The notes beneath the pieces are model-generated. The model worked only from the letters and a program-made list of their open reading frames with translations, searched no databases and was not told where the DNA came from. A program made the translations under genes and the position numbers. A DNA stretch of 28,279 nt, from NCBI GenBank assembly GCA_964387775.1, contig CAYLZO010000039.1, positions 1 to 28,279 on the forward strand, written 5' to 3'. Below are positions 1 to 7,433 of the stretch, in pieces (positions within the stretch are counted from its first letter, which is position 1; each line of letters opens with the position of its first letter). This DNA comes from CAYLZO01 sp964387775. GTDB taxonomy: Bacteria; Chloroflexota; Anaerolineae; JAAYZQ01.

Positions 1-2
1 AG

Positions 3-98
3 CCCTATTTGCGGCGCGGAGACCAGATCCCGGAAGCGACCATGCCCGATTGGCTGGAGGAACTGTGGCAGATCCACGACGAGGAGCACGATGGATAA
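3..98 (+). CDS. C-terminal end of an unidentified protein (partial)
   Basis: The only reading with protein-like composition at the left edge is the frame starting at base 3. It ends in TAA at 96-98 and gives about 31 residues finishing in DEEHDG, with an acidic, Trp-containing tail (DWLEELWQIHDEE). The start lies outside the window. The tail is too short to assign a family. It lies on the same strand as the metallophosphoesterase and is separated from it only by a repeat hairpin. Confidence 0.5.
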   Translation, partial: PYLRRGDQIPEATMPDWLEELWQIHDEEHDG

Positions 99-100
99 CT

Positions 101-154
101 CGTGATGCGTGATGCGTGACAGCCCAACTCACGCATCACGCATCACGCATCACG
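101..154. repeat. TGATGCG heptamer repeats forming a 19-bp perfect hairpin
   Basis: Bases 101-119 (CGTGATGCGTGATGCGTGA) are the exact reverse complement of 129-147, leaving a 9-nt loop. The right arm continues for another 7 nt of the same heptamer to 154. The array sits directly before the Shine-Dalgarno and ATG (169) of the metallophosphoesterase. Related arrays occur at 19890-19930, 20509-20542 and 23904-23962. Confidence 0.9.
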
Positions 155-168
155 AAAGGGGGTGTGTG

Positions 169-1584
169 ATGCCGGGCAAGTTCAAGATCGTCGTCAGTGA
201 CCTGCACCTGGGCGCAGGCTTTGAGGCCAAGGGCAACGCGCTGGAGGATTTTGGCAGCGACGCCGAATTCGTGGCCCTCCTGGCCGAGCTGGTCGCCGAG
301 AGCGAGCGTGAGGGTAAAGAGGTAGAGCTCATCGTCAACGGCGACGCCTTCGAGATGCTCCAGGTGCCAAACCATGAAGATTTCGACCCCGAGAAAGTTT
401 ATGCCCCCGAGGCTTATCATTCTTCCTCTGAGGAGGACTCGTCGCTCAAGATGGCCCTCATCGTCGACGGCCACCGGCCCTTTTTCGACGCCCTGCGCGA
501 TTTCGTCCAGGACGGGCCGCCCCGCCGCCACGTGACCTTTATCAAGGGCAACCACGACGTCAACTTGCACTGGACCGCCGTCCAGAATCGCATCCGCCAG
601 GCGATGGACGCCACCGGCGAGCGGGCCGACTTGCTGACCTTCGAGGAGCGGCGCATCAGCCGGGAGGGCATTTATGTCGAGCATGGCAACCAGTACGCCG
701 AGGTCGTGGACCGGGTCAAGGACATGGAGGAGCCCCACGACCACGACGAGCCGGATCAGTTGGCCTTGCCCTTCGGTTCCTGGTTCGTCATGGACGTTTT
801 CAACGAGGTGGAACGCGAGCGCTACTGGATCGACGGCGTCAAGCCCATCACAGCCCTGATCTGGTTCGCCCTCAAGTACGATTTCGCCTTTGCGGCTCGG
901 GCCATCGCCACGCTGCTGCGCCGCCTGCCCGGCATCGTCCAGGAGGGCCTCTTTGACGTCGAGGAATCCCGCGCCGAGGCGCTGGCCCGGCAACTGGAGG
1001 ACCCGGCCGCCGTGGACGGGCTGCGCGAACGCTACGAGGCCGACGACGCCTTTCGCGCCGAGTTCAACGCCGAGGTGGCCAGCCTGCTGGCGCCCCCACC
1101 CGAGTTGCCCGGCGCCGACGCGGCCCCACTGGTGGGCGTCGCCAACCCCATCGTCATGGGCGAGCAGGTCCAGGCCCGCGTCCGCTCCTCCCTGTTCGAG
1201 ATCGCGAGCAAGCGCGCCATCGAAGAGGACGTCAAGCTGGTGACCTTTGGCCACACCCACGAGCCGGGCATCGAGGACTTGCCCGGCGGCGGCGTGTACA
1301 TCAACAGCGGCACCTGGACCTGGCGCGGCGATTTCACCGGCGCAGGCAAGGAGGACTGGCAGGACCTCTTTGAGCATCCCGAGCGCTTTACGGGCGACCG
1401 GGAGCTTCACTACGTGCGCATCGACTACGACGAGGCCGGCCAGCCCCAGGGCCAGTTGCTGGTCTTTGACCCCGAAAGCCGGCCGCCGACGCCCACGCCA
1501 CCACCGTCCCCCACGCCGTCGCTGAGCCTCTGGGATCGCTTCCTGGCCTGGCTGCGGGGTCTGTGGGCGCGCCTGGTAGGCTAG
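169..1584 (+). CDS. Calcineurin-like metallophosphoesterase
   Basis: This is a 471-residue protein of the calcineurin-like (MPE) superfamily, which hydrolyses phosphoester or pyrophosphate bonds at a two-metal centre. The metal-ligand motifs appear in order: SDLHLG (about residues 10-15), NGDAFE (57-62), KGNHDVN (126-132), EHGNQY (about 171-176) and FGHTHEP (about 360-366). The 190-residue stretch between HGN and GHTH is longer than in minimal phosphoesterases and is probably an inserted helical region. The C-terminus has a proline/threonine-rich linker followed by a Trp/Leu/Arg-rich amphipathic segment (LWDRFLAWLRGLWARLVG), which could touch the membrane. The ATG at 169 is chosen because AAAGGGGG precedes it. 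The longer reading from 109 only translates the heptamer repeats. The hom gene starts 11 nt downstream. Substrate is unknown; a family role in nucleotide or lipid-intermediate hydrolysis is only a guess. Confidence 0.9.
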   Translation: MPGKFKIVVSDLHLGAGFEAKGNALEDFGSDAEFVALLAELVAESEREGKEVELIVNGDAFEMLQVPNHEDFDPEKVYAPEAYHSSSEEDSSLKMALIVDGHRPFFDALRDFVQDGPPRRHVTFIKGNHDVNLHWTAVQNRIRQAMDATGERADLLTFEERRISREGIYVEHGNQYAEVVDRVKDMEEPHDHDEPDQLALPFGSWFVMDVFNEVERERYWIDGVKPITALIWFALKYDFAFAARAIATLLRRLPGIVQEGLFDVEESRAEALARQLEDPAAVDGLRERYEADDAFRAEFNAEVASLLAPPPELPGADAAPLVGVANPIVMGEQVQARVRSSLFEIASKRAIEEDVKLVTFGHTHEPGIEDLPGGGVYINSGTWTWRGDFTGAGKEDWQDLFEHPERFTGDRELHYVRIDYDEAGQPQGQLLVFDPESRPPTPTPPPSPTPSLSLWDRFLAWLRGLWARLVG

Positions 1585-1595
1585 GAGGAGAGATC

Positions 1596-2630
1596 ATGGT
1601 GCAACAAGCTCGTCTACTGCTGGTAGGTGCCGGCAACGTCGGCCGCCGTCTCTTGGAGCTGACGATTCGCAAGCAGGACGTCTTGCGAGAGAAACTTGGG
1701 CTGGAACTGGTCCTGGTCGGGGTAGCCGACACGTCGGGCGTGGCCCTCTCGCCCAAGGGCCTGGACGTGCAGCGAGTGGTGGACCTCAAGGTCGATGGCT
1801 GGGGCCTGGCCGATTATCCCCACTGGGGGCAAGCAGGGGTTTCGGCCCAGAAGATGGTCCAGGACGCCGACGCCGACCTGTTGCTCGAAGCCTCCCCGGC
1901 CAGCATGGAGGACGGCCAGCCGGGGCTGGGCTGCATGGAGACGGCCCTATCCAGGGGGATGCATGTCGTCACGGCCAACAAGGCACCGCTGGTGCTGGCT
2001 TTCCCCCGGTTGCAGGACCTGGCCCGGGCCCACGAGGTCCAGCTTTGCTTCGACGCCACGGTGGCCGGCGGCCTGCCGGCCGTCAACCTGGGCCAGCGTG
2101 ACCTGGCCTTTGCCACCGTCCACCGCCTGGAGGGCATCCTCAATCTGACGACCAACTACATCCTGACCCGCATGGCCGACGACGGCCTGAGCTACGACCA
2201 GGCCCTGGCCGACGCCCAGGAGGCGGGCCACGCCGAGACCGACCCCAGCCTCGACGTGGAGGGCTGGGACGCGGCCAACAAGCTGGTCATCCTGGCCCAC
2301 AGCGTGCTGGGCCACCCAGCGACCCTGGATGACGTGGCGGTGGAGGGCATCCTGGGCGTCACGCCCGAGACGCTGGCCAAAGCCGCGTCCGAGGGCAAAT
2401 GGGTCAAGCTCGTCGCCCGGGCCGAGCGGGACGAGGACACCTACCGCTTGAGCGTGCGGCCTACCTGGCTCGACGCCGGCCATCCGCTGGCGGGACTCGC
2501 CCCCAAGCAAATGGGCATCGTCTTTTACACCGACGTCTGTGGCGTGCTCTCGGCCGCCATCGTCGAGGCGACGCCGGTACCCACCGCCGCGGCCATGCTG
2601 CGCGACGTCGTCGAGATCTATCGGAGATAG
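1596..2630 (+). CDS. hom: Homoserine dehydrogenase, short form without ACT domain
   Basis: The 344-residue product matches homoserine dehydrogenase, the NAD(P)H enzyme that reduces aspartate semialdehyde to homoserine on the way to threonine and methionine. An N-terminal Rossmann fold has the dinucleotide loop GAGNVG (residues 11-16). The motif TANKAPL follows at 126. The family signature DPSLDVEGWDAANK runs from D216 to K229 and contains the substrate-binding acidic residues and the Lys used in catalysis. The protein ends about 115 residues after this signature, so the C-terminal regulatory ACT domain of longer forms is absent and threonine feedback through it is not expected. The usual NGTTNYIL motif reads NLTTNYIL here. 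The start at 1596 is supported by AGGAGGAG at 1583-1590. The gene lies 11 nt after the metallophosphoesterase, suggesting co-transcription. Confidence 0.93.
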   Translation: MVQQARLLLVGAGNVGRRLLELTIRKQDVLREKLGLELVLVGVADTSGVALSPKGLDVQRVVDLKVDGWGLADYPHWGQAGVSAQKMVQDADADLLLEASPASMEDGQPGLGCMETALSRGMHVVTANKAPLVLAFPRLQDLARAHEVQLCFDATVAGGLPAVNLGQRDLAFATVHRLEGILNLTTNYILTRMADDGLSYDQALADAQEAGHAETDPSLDVEGWDAANKLVILAHSVLGHPATLDDVAVEGILGVTPETLAKAASEGKWVKLVARAERDEDTYRLSVRPTWLDAGHPLAGLAPKQMGIVFYTDVCGVLSAAIVEATPVPTAAAMLRDVVEIYRR

Positions 2631-2761
2631 GCCATGAACGAGAGGGGAAAGGCCGGTTTGCTCATCTCCAAATGGGTAAACACTTACGCCCTTGATCGGG
2701 CGATGGGACATACAAGAAATCTCCGAGATCCATCGAGTTTGGCAAGAGGAGGTTCTGAGAA

Positions 2762-3145
2762 ATGGCAAAAGTCTACAAGAGCTACGCTGGTCCCGACGAT
2801 TACGTCGGGCGTGTGGAAGAGAATGGTCGGGTCTACGGCCAGCGCCTCGGCCCCGACGAGTACGTAGGCCGGGTCGAGTCGAGCGGCCACGTCTATGCCC
2901 ACGAGCCCGGTCCCGACCGCTACCTGGGCCGGGTCGACTCGAACGGCACGATCCATCGCCACGTGCCCGGCGGCCTCGACGAGAACGTGGGGCGCGTGGA
3001 CGATGATGGCAAGGTTTACGAGCGGCGGCCGGGCATCTCCCCCGACCGGTTGATCGGCCGCGTTGAGGGGACGCCAAAGCAGCGCCCCTTGGCCGGTGGG
3101 GCCGCCTTTTTCCTGTTGCTAAAAGAGTCAGACACAAAGGAGTGA
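2762..3145 (+). CDS. Small protein of about five tandem GRV repeats, function unknown
   Basis: This 127-residue protein consists almost wholly of a repeat about 20 residues long, with consensus GPDxYVGRVxxxGxVY. Copies begin near residues 10, 30, 50 and 71, and a shorter fifth copy (PDRLIGRVEG) starts near 94. Each unit has the look of a beta-hairpin, with a conserved Gly-Arg-Val strand and an Asn/Asp-Gly turn. The tail (PLAGGAAFFLLLKESDTKE) contains a short hydrophobic stretch. There is no signal peptide and no catalytic motif. GAGGAGG at about 2747-2753 precedes the ATG. The AlkD-like gene begins 3 nt after its stop, so the two are probably translated together. The 131 nt upstream, between hom and this gene, holds no gene I can support. 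I do not recognise a named family. Confidence 0.85.
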   Translation: MAKVYKSYAGPDDYVGRVEENGRVYGQRLGPDEYVGRVESSGHVYAHEPGPDRYLGRVDSNGTIHRHVPGGLDENVGRVDDDGKVYERRPGISPDRLIGRVEGTPKQRPLAGGAAFFLLLKESDTKE

Positions 3146-3148
3146 ATC

Positions 3149-4045
3149 GTGAATGCACAAGAAGCGGCCGCCAAGGCTGAGGACATCCTAGAAGGATACG
3201 ATCCCGATACCCCGGAGGCCACCGCCGACGCCCTGCGCGAAGTCTGGTTGGCCGCGGCACCCAAAATCTCCTCGGAGCTGCACCCCGAAGGCAAGCCCCT
3301 GGTTCGCGATTGGGGCATCCGGGAAACTGACTACGAGGCCGTCGGCACGCCGGTGCCGGTGCTCCGGGCCATCGGCAAGGAGATCGGCAACGTGGCGCGT
3401 AAGGAGGTGGGCGATTTCCTGCCGCTGGCCCGCCTGTTGTGGGCCGAGTACGGGCGGGAGGGCCGCATCGTGGCGGCCGTCGCCCTGGGGCCGATGGAGC
3501 TGGCCGATCCGGGGCGGATCGTGCCGGTGCTGCGCGAACTGGCCCGGACCTGTGTCTTTTGGGAGGATTGCGACCAGTTGGCCATGAAGGCCCTGGAGCC
3601 CGTTTTGCGCAAAAAGCCCGACGACTGGCTGGAGCACCTGGGGACCTGGGTGTTGGACCCGAACAAATGGGTGCGCCGTGCGGCGATGACGGCCATCGGC
3701 CGGCTGCCCATGCGCCACGCCGAGTACACGGCCCGCTGCGTCGAGCTCGTATCTCCGGCCCTGGGCGACCCCGACCGCGACGTCAAGCGGGCCCTCAGCT
3801 TTGCCGTGCGGGTCTGCGCCCGGGGCGAGATCCCGCCGGTGAAGCAGTTTGTCCTGGATCACCGCGACCGGACCGACGCCGAGAGCCTGTGGGTGCTGTG
3901 CGACGTGGTCCGGAGCATGACGCCCACCTTTCTGCCCGAGTTCGTGGACCTGCTGCCCGTCTATCGCGACTGGCTGGAGCGGGCCGAGCCCAAGGCCCGG
4001 CGCAGCGTCGAGGGCGCCATTCGCGTCCTGGAAAAAGCCGCCTAG
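3149..4045 (+). CDS. AlkD-like DNA alkylation repair family protein (HEAT-like repeats)
   Basis: The product is 298 residues and predicted all-helical. It resembles the AlkD/AlkC family of HEAT-like-repeat DNA glycosylases, which excise cationic alkylated bases. Seen in the sequence are a Trp-containing helix (LLWAEYGREGRIVAAVAL, about 91-108), the aromatic-acidic motif FWEDCDQLA (about 132-140), matching the family's W-x-x-x-D substrate region, and NKWVRRAAMTAIG (about 171-183), matching the family's W-x-R-R helix. An extra N-terminal segment precedes the repeats. The start is GTG at 3149 with AAGGAG 6 nt upstream, only 3 nt after the GRV-repeat gene. Family assignment is fairly secure, but glycosylase activity is not. 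Some members of this fold bind DNA without excising bases. Confidence 0.75.
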   Translation: MNAQEAAAKAEDILEGYDPDTPEATADALREVWLAAAPKISSELHPEGKPLVRDWGIRETDYEAVGTPVPVLRAIGKEIGNVARKEVGDFLPLARLLWAEYGREGRIVAAVALGPMELADPGRIVPVLRELARTCVFWEDCDQLAMKALEPVLRKKPDDWLEHLGTWVLDPNKWVRRAAMTAIGRLPMRHAEYTARCVELVSPALGDPDRDVKRALSFAVRVCARGEIPPVKQFVLDHRDRTDAESLWVLCDVVRSMTPTFLPEFVDLLPVYRDWLERAEPKARRSVEGAIRVLEKAA

Positions 4046-4047
4046 CA

Positions 4048-4164
4048 AGCTGTCGGAGAAAACTGTAGGAGTTCATAGTAGGCGCTTCGCCAAAGGCGTG
4101 CCGCCGGCAAGCGCTGCAGAAACGCGCTGAAGCGCGTACTACAAACGACCTTCCCGACAAGCCG
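4048..4164. repeat. MITE-like nested palindromic element
   Basis: This element fills the gap between two convergent genes. Inner imperfect inverted repeats pair GTTCATAGTAGGCGCTTC (about 4071-4088) with the complement of GAAGCGCGTACTACAAAC (about 4129-4146). Outer arms pair TGTCGGAGAA near 4051 with TTCCCGACA near 4151. A perfect 16-nt palindrome, ACGCGCTGAAGCGCGT, lies at 4122-4137. Arms within arms and no coding capacity suggest a non-autonomous mobile or REP-type element. It may also act as a two-way terminator for the flanking genes. Confidence 0.65.
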
Positions 4165-5214
4165 CTAGCGGCGCTGGGTGCGTCGCAAGATCAGAGCGGC
4201 GGCGACGAGCAGAGCCAGCAGGACGACGTTGCCCAGCCAGCACAGGCCGCAGACGAACAGGACTTCCCCCAGGCCGATACGCGGGCCGGCGCTGACGTAG
4301 GTGTGCACCACCCGCTCGCGGTAGAGCTCGTCGGTGGGCGCCTGCTGCGGGTAAAAGTCGTGGCTCATCTCGGCCGGTGTGACCGTTTCGTCGAATAGCT
4401 TGGTCAGAAAGTATTCGCGATCGAGCAGGCCGGCCATCTGGCCGCCGGGCAGCGCCACCTGGGCCAGACCGGCGAACTCGACGGTGAACCCTTCCAGCTC
4501 GTAGCGGTGGTCGGCCAGGACGTAGAGGCGTAGCGCCAGTGGCGTGTCGCGCACGCCCGTCAGGCGCATGGGATAGACCATCCGCCCAGTCTCGAAGGAG
4601 AGCCAGATGGGCTCGGCGTCGAACAGCTCGTCGCGGGTGGCGCCCGGCGCGATGCGCATGGCGACAAAAGTCCAGCCCTCGGCGATGTAGGCGTCGAGGA
4701 CAGGCCGCAGGGCGTCGGGCACCTGAAAGCCCTCGGCGTGCAGCCAGTCGAGCAGGCCGCCGGCCTCGCGCCCGGCCAGCACGGCGACGTCGTAAACGCC
4801 GACCTCCTTGCGCTCCAGCACCTCCACCGGCGGCGGCTGGGCGTCGGCGCCAACCCCCAGCCGTAGCCCGCCCCGGCTCTCGCTCTCGTAGACGATCTCG
4901 GGCGCCGAGATGCGGTCCAATTCCTCAAAGAGCGCAGCCGGCGCCGTCTGGACCTCCGGCACCGAGGGCACAGGGATGACCCAGGCCATCGCCTGCACGC
5001 TCTGCTCCACGCCCTCCCGCCCAAGGTCGAGCCCAACCGAGATGACCAGGTCCTCGTGCCCGTCGCGGTGGACGATCACGGCCTTCTGGTCGGCCATGAT
5101 CGACGAGGAGGGCGATGGCTCGGGGATGACGTAGCCGTCGGCGTGGGCGATGGCGCCTCCGGCTGCGGCTACGAGCAGCCCGGCCAGCAGCAAGCGTGCC
5201 AGCCGGCGCCTCAT
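4165..5214 (-). CDS. DUF2330-family secreted/membrane-anchored protein
   Basis: This is a 349-residue protein with an N-terminal signal sequence (MRRRLARLLLAGLLVAAAGG, cleaved around AHA-DG) and one C-terminal membrane helix (about residues 320-343) followed by basic residues. The bulk should therefore lie outside the membrane with a short cytoplasmic tail. The early region (PEPSPSSSIMADQKAVIVHRDG), the AWVIPVPSVPEV motif and the YPMRLT-type strand match DUF2330 proteins, whose function is not established. The ATG at 5214 overlaps the fbp stop in an ATGA arrangement and is preceded by GGGGAGG. A longer reading to 5418 is antisense to fbp codons and has no support. The overlap predicts translational coupling with fbp, although no shared pathway is evident. 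Confidence 0.82.
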   Translation of the reverse strand: MRRRLARLLLAGLLVAAAGGAIAHADGYVIPEPSPSSSIMADQKAVIVHRDGHEDLVISVGLDLGREGVEQSVQAMAWVIPVPSVPEVQTAPAALFEELDRISAPEIVYESESRGGLRLGVGADAQPPPVEVLERKEVGVYDVAVLAGREAGGLLDWLHAEGFQVPDALRPVLDAYIAEGWTFVAMRIAPGATRDELFDAEPIWLSFETGRMVYPMRLTGVRDTPLALRLYVLADHRYELEGFTVEFAGLAQVALPGGQMAGLLDREYFLTKLFDETVTPAEMSHDFYPQQAPTDELYRERVVHTYVSAGPRIGLGEVLFVCGLCWLGNVVLLALLVAAALILRRTQRR

Positions 5215-6245
5215 TCGGCGCCTCCCCGATTGCGCTCGTACATGCCCAAAGCGCGCTCGCCGCGCAGGTAGGCTTCGGCCAGTTCTACCAGCGGTTTGTT
5301 GCCGATGAAAAGGGGGGTGCGCTGGTGGAGGTTGGCGGGCTCGATATCCAGGATGGGCTGCTTGCCGTCGGAGGCGGCGCCGCCGGCGTGCTCGGCGATG
5401 AAAGCCAGGGGCGCGCACTCGTAGAGCAGGCGCAGCTTGCCGTGGGGCTTGGCCGGGTCGCGCGAGTCGGCCGGGTAGTAAAAAATACCCCCGCCCAGCA
5501 GGTTGCGATGGAAATCGGACACCAGGGAGCCGATGTAACGCAGCGAGAGGTTACGGCCCTGGAGGTCACTGGTGAACTCTTGGATCTCGCGGACCCAGTA
5601 GCGCTCGTAGCCCTGGTTGACGCTGTAGAACCTGGGCGTTTCGGGGATCTGGATGTCGGGATGGGTCAGCAAGAATTCGCCCACGGTCTGGTCCAGGGTA
5701 AAGCCGTGGACGCCGTTGCCGTCGCTGTAGACCATCATCGTGCTGGGGCCATAGAGTACGTAGCCGGCGGCGATGATGTTGCGACCGGCTTGCAGGCAGT
5801 CGGTTGCGGTGCCTCGCGTCCCCTCCGGGGATCGCCGCCGGAGGATAGAAAAGATCGTGCCGATGCTGACCGAGTAGTCAATATTGGACGAGCCATCCAG
5901 CGGGTCGAAGAGCAGGACGTAGCGTCCGGTGGAATACTCGTCGGGGATGGGAATGATGTCGGCCGTCTCTTCCGAGGCCATCACGGCCAGGCGGCCCGTG
6001 AAATGGTTCAGGCGGACGATGGTGGCGTTGGCGTACTGGTCCAGCTTGGCGACCTCTTCGCCCTGGACGTTGAGGCGGCCCGTGAGGCCCAGGATATCCT
6101 CCAGGGCGGCCCGGGTGGTCTCGCGGCTGATGACCTTGCCGGCGAGGGCAATGTCGTACAGGATGCTCGTCAGGACGCCGGTGGCTTCGGGATGTTGCTT
6201 CTGCTGCTCCAGAATGTGGCGTTCAATGGTGATAACCTTGTCCAT
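5211..6245 (-). CDS. fbp: Fructose-1,6-bisphosphatase class I
   Basis: The 344-residue enzyme hydrolyses fructose 1,6-bisphosphate to fructose 6-phosphate, the committed step of gluconeogenesis, in the cytoplasm. Metal-binding residues are visible as SEET (residues 91-94) and FDPLDGSSNID (113-123), the class I signature. The later motifs SLVSDFHRNLLGGGIFYYP and KLRLLYECAPLAFIAEHAGG form the sugar-phosphate site and match the family in order and spacing. Length is normal for class I. The ATG at 6245 is preceded by AAAGGAGG. The upstream continuation to 6476 runs through the promoter and is not coding. A TTGCCT-N17-TACAAT promoter lies about 40-70 nt upstream. The last codons overlap the start of the DUF2330 gene. 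Confidence 0.97.
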   Translation of the reverse strand: MDKVITIERHILEQQKQHPEATGVLTSILYDIALAGKVISRETTRAALEDILGLTGRLNVQGEEVAKLDQYANATIVRLNHFTGRLAVMASEETADIIPIPDEYSTGRYVLLFDPLDGSSNIDYSVSIGTIFSILRRRSPEGTRGTATDCLQAGRNIIAAGYVLYGPSTMMVYSDGNGVHGFTLDQTVGEFLLTHPDIQIPETPRFYSVNQGYERYWVREIQEFTSDLQGRNLSLRYIGSLVSDFHRNLLGGGIFYYPADSRDPAKPHGKLRLLYECAPLAFIAEHAGGAASDGKQPILDIEPANLHQRTPLFIGNKPLVELAEAYLRGERALGMYERNRGGAE

Positions 6246-6287
6246 CGTTGGACCTCCTTTTCCCTCCATTGGGTTGGCGGATGCCTT

Positions 6288-6316
6288 ATTGTAACGCATA
6301 ATGGGCCAGGAGGCAA
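6288..6316 (-). promoter_or_regulatory. Sigma-70-type promoter for fbp
   Basis: Read on the minus strand, TTGCCT (6316-6311) and TACAAT (6293-6288) are separated by 17 nt. The -10 box ends about 42 nt before the fbp ATG. Both hexamers match consensus at four or more positions. Confidence 0.7.
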
Positions 6317-6392
6317 GTAGGGCATCTGTGCCCCTCTGCCTAACAGACTCGATCGCGTTCGGGAGCACCGGAGCCAGGATTTGGTGAGGGAA

Positions 6393-6421
6393 TTGGCAAA
6401 GGAGCAGAGTTGTGCTAAAAT
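6393..6421 (+). promoter_or_regulatory. Sigma-70-type promoter for the 6479-9448 gene group
   Basis: TTGGCA (6393-6398), a 17-nt spacer, and TAAAAT (6416-6421) with an extended -10 TGC in front. It lies 57 nt before the GTG of the Eis-like gene and diverges from the fbp promoter, with 76 nt between the two -35 boxes. Confidence 0.7.
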
Positions 6422-6478
6422 GGTCGAGGAAGGAGAACTGACAAGCTACGTTCCGTACTTTCAGAAAGAGGCACATCC

Positions 6479-7410
6479 GTGAGCGAGATTCGAATTCTGA
6501 CCGACGACGATTTTGAGGCCCTGACCCCTTCCGCCCCGATTTCTACCGCAACATGGGCTTTGGCTGCGGCCCCAAGATGAACCGCTACCGGCTCGGGCCG
6601 TCGGCGCTGCCCCGGAGCCCGTCCAGGGCCCACGTCCGCTACCTGAACAACGACGACCGCCAGGCCCTCGTAGACTGCTACCAGCGCGTCGCCGAGCGGA
6701 CCCACGGCCTGATGGACAAGACCGTGCGCGAGGACAAGCAGCTCTTCGAGCGGCCCGAGCATCGCCTCGTCGGCTACAAGCGGGACGGCCAACTCGGCGG
6801 CTACCTGGTTTTCGCCTTTGAAAAAGGCGAGACATTCCTGGCCAACGACCTCCGCGTCCACGAGCTGATCTACGAGACCCCGCAAGCCCTGGCCGGGCTG
6901 ATGGCCTTCCTCCACACCCAGGCCGACCAGATCCGGTTCATCCTCTTTGACAGCCAGGATGCCGAGATCCACCACCTCTTCCGCGACCCCCGGGACGACT
7001 CGGGCCAGCTCATCCCGGGCGTCTACCATCAGACCAACACCCAGGGCGTGGGCCTGATGTACCGGGTGCTCGACGTGCCCGGCATCCTGCGCAAGCTGGA
7101 GGGTCGGAACTTTGGCGGGCAGACCCTGACCCTTCTGCTGAGCGTGGAGGACAGCTTTCCACCCGAGAACGCAGGTAGCGCGCTCCTGCGCTGGGAGGAC
7201 GGCCGGCTGGGCGGCATCAGAGGGCCGGGAGAGCCCGACGTCGAGGTCCGCCTGAACGTCGCCGATTTTTCGTCGCTGCTGGCAGGCACGATACGCTTTG
7301 CCAGCCTCTACCGCTACAGCCTGGCTGGCATTTCCGATCCGGCCTACGTCCCAGCCCTGGATCGCCTCTTTGCCGTCGCCCGGCCGCCGATGTGCACCAC
7401 CAGCTTCTGA
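6479..7410 (+). pseudogene. Eis-like GNAT N-acetyltransferase with deleted acetyltransferase core
   Basis: A GTG at 6479, with AAAGAGG upstream, opens a reading (SEIRILTDDDFEAL) typical of the N-terminus of Eis-like GNAT proteins. Just after this the homology jumps to PFRPDFYRNMGFG, which in full-length relatives lies some 80-100 residues later, and the frame shifts by two bases at about 6525-6527. The rest, in the frame of the ATG at 6553, runs intact to 7410. It holds the second GNAT-like domain and a C-terminal sterol-carrier-like domain ending in Phe, as in Eis, whose terminal carboxylate takes part in catalysis. The lost segment should contain the acetyl-CoA-binding loop. The family's FGYGP motif, which carries the catalytic Tyr in mycobacterial Eis, reads FGCGP. 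If translated from 6553 the product would be 285 residues and probably inactive as an acetyltransferase. The promoter is intact. Confidence 0.75.
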
Positions 7411-7433
7411 TGAGCCGGCCTGGAGGTGAGCCA

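Noticed and set aside
109..168. Upstream start of the metallophosphoesterase at 109
   Set aside because: The extra residues (RITHH-type) are only a translation of the heptamer repeats; the ATG at 169 has a good Shine-Dalgarno.
136..1410. 424-residue open frame antisense to the metallophosphoesterase
   Set aside because: It mirrors the codon pattern of a well-supported gene, has no ribosome site and gives a low-complexity Gly/Val/Asp/Leu/Gln-rich product; long antisense frames are expected at this GC content.
2676..2705. Hairpin CGCCC-TTGATC-GGGCG considered as the hom terminator
   Set aside because: Only 5 bp of stem and no T-run follows.
1947..3260. 437-residue minus-strand open frame across hom and the GRV-repeat gene
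   Set aside because: It spans two plus-strand genes and their gap, is extremely Arg-rich and has no recognisable domain.
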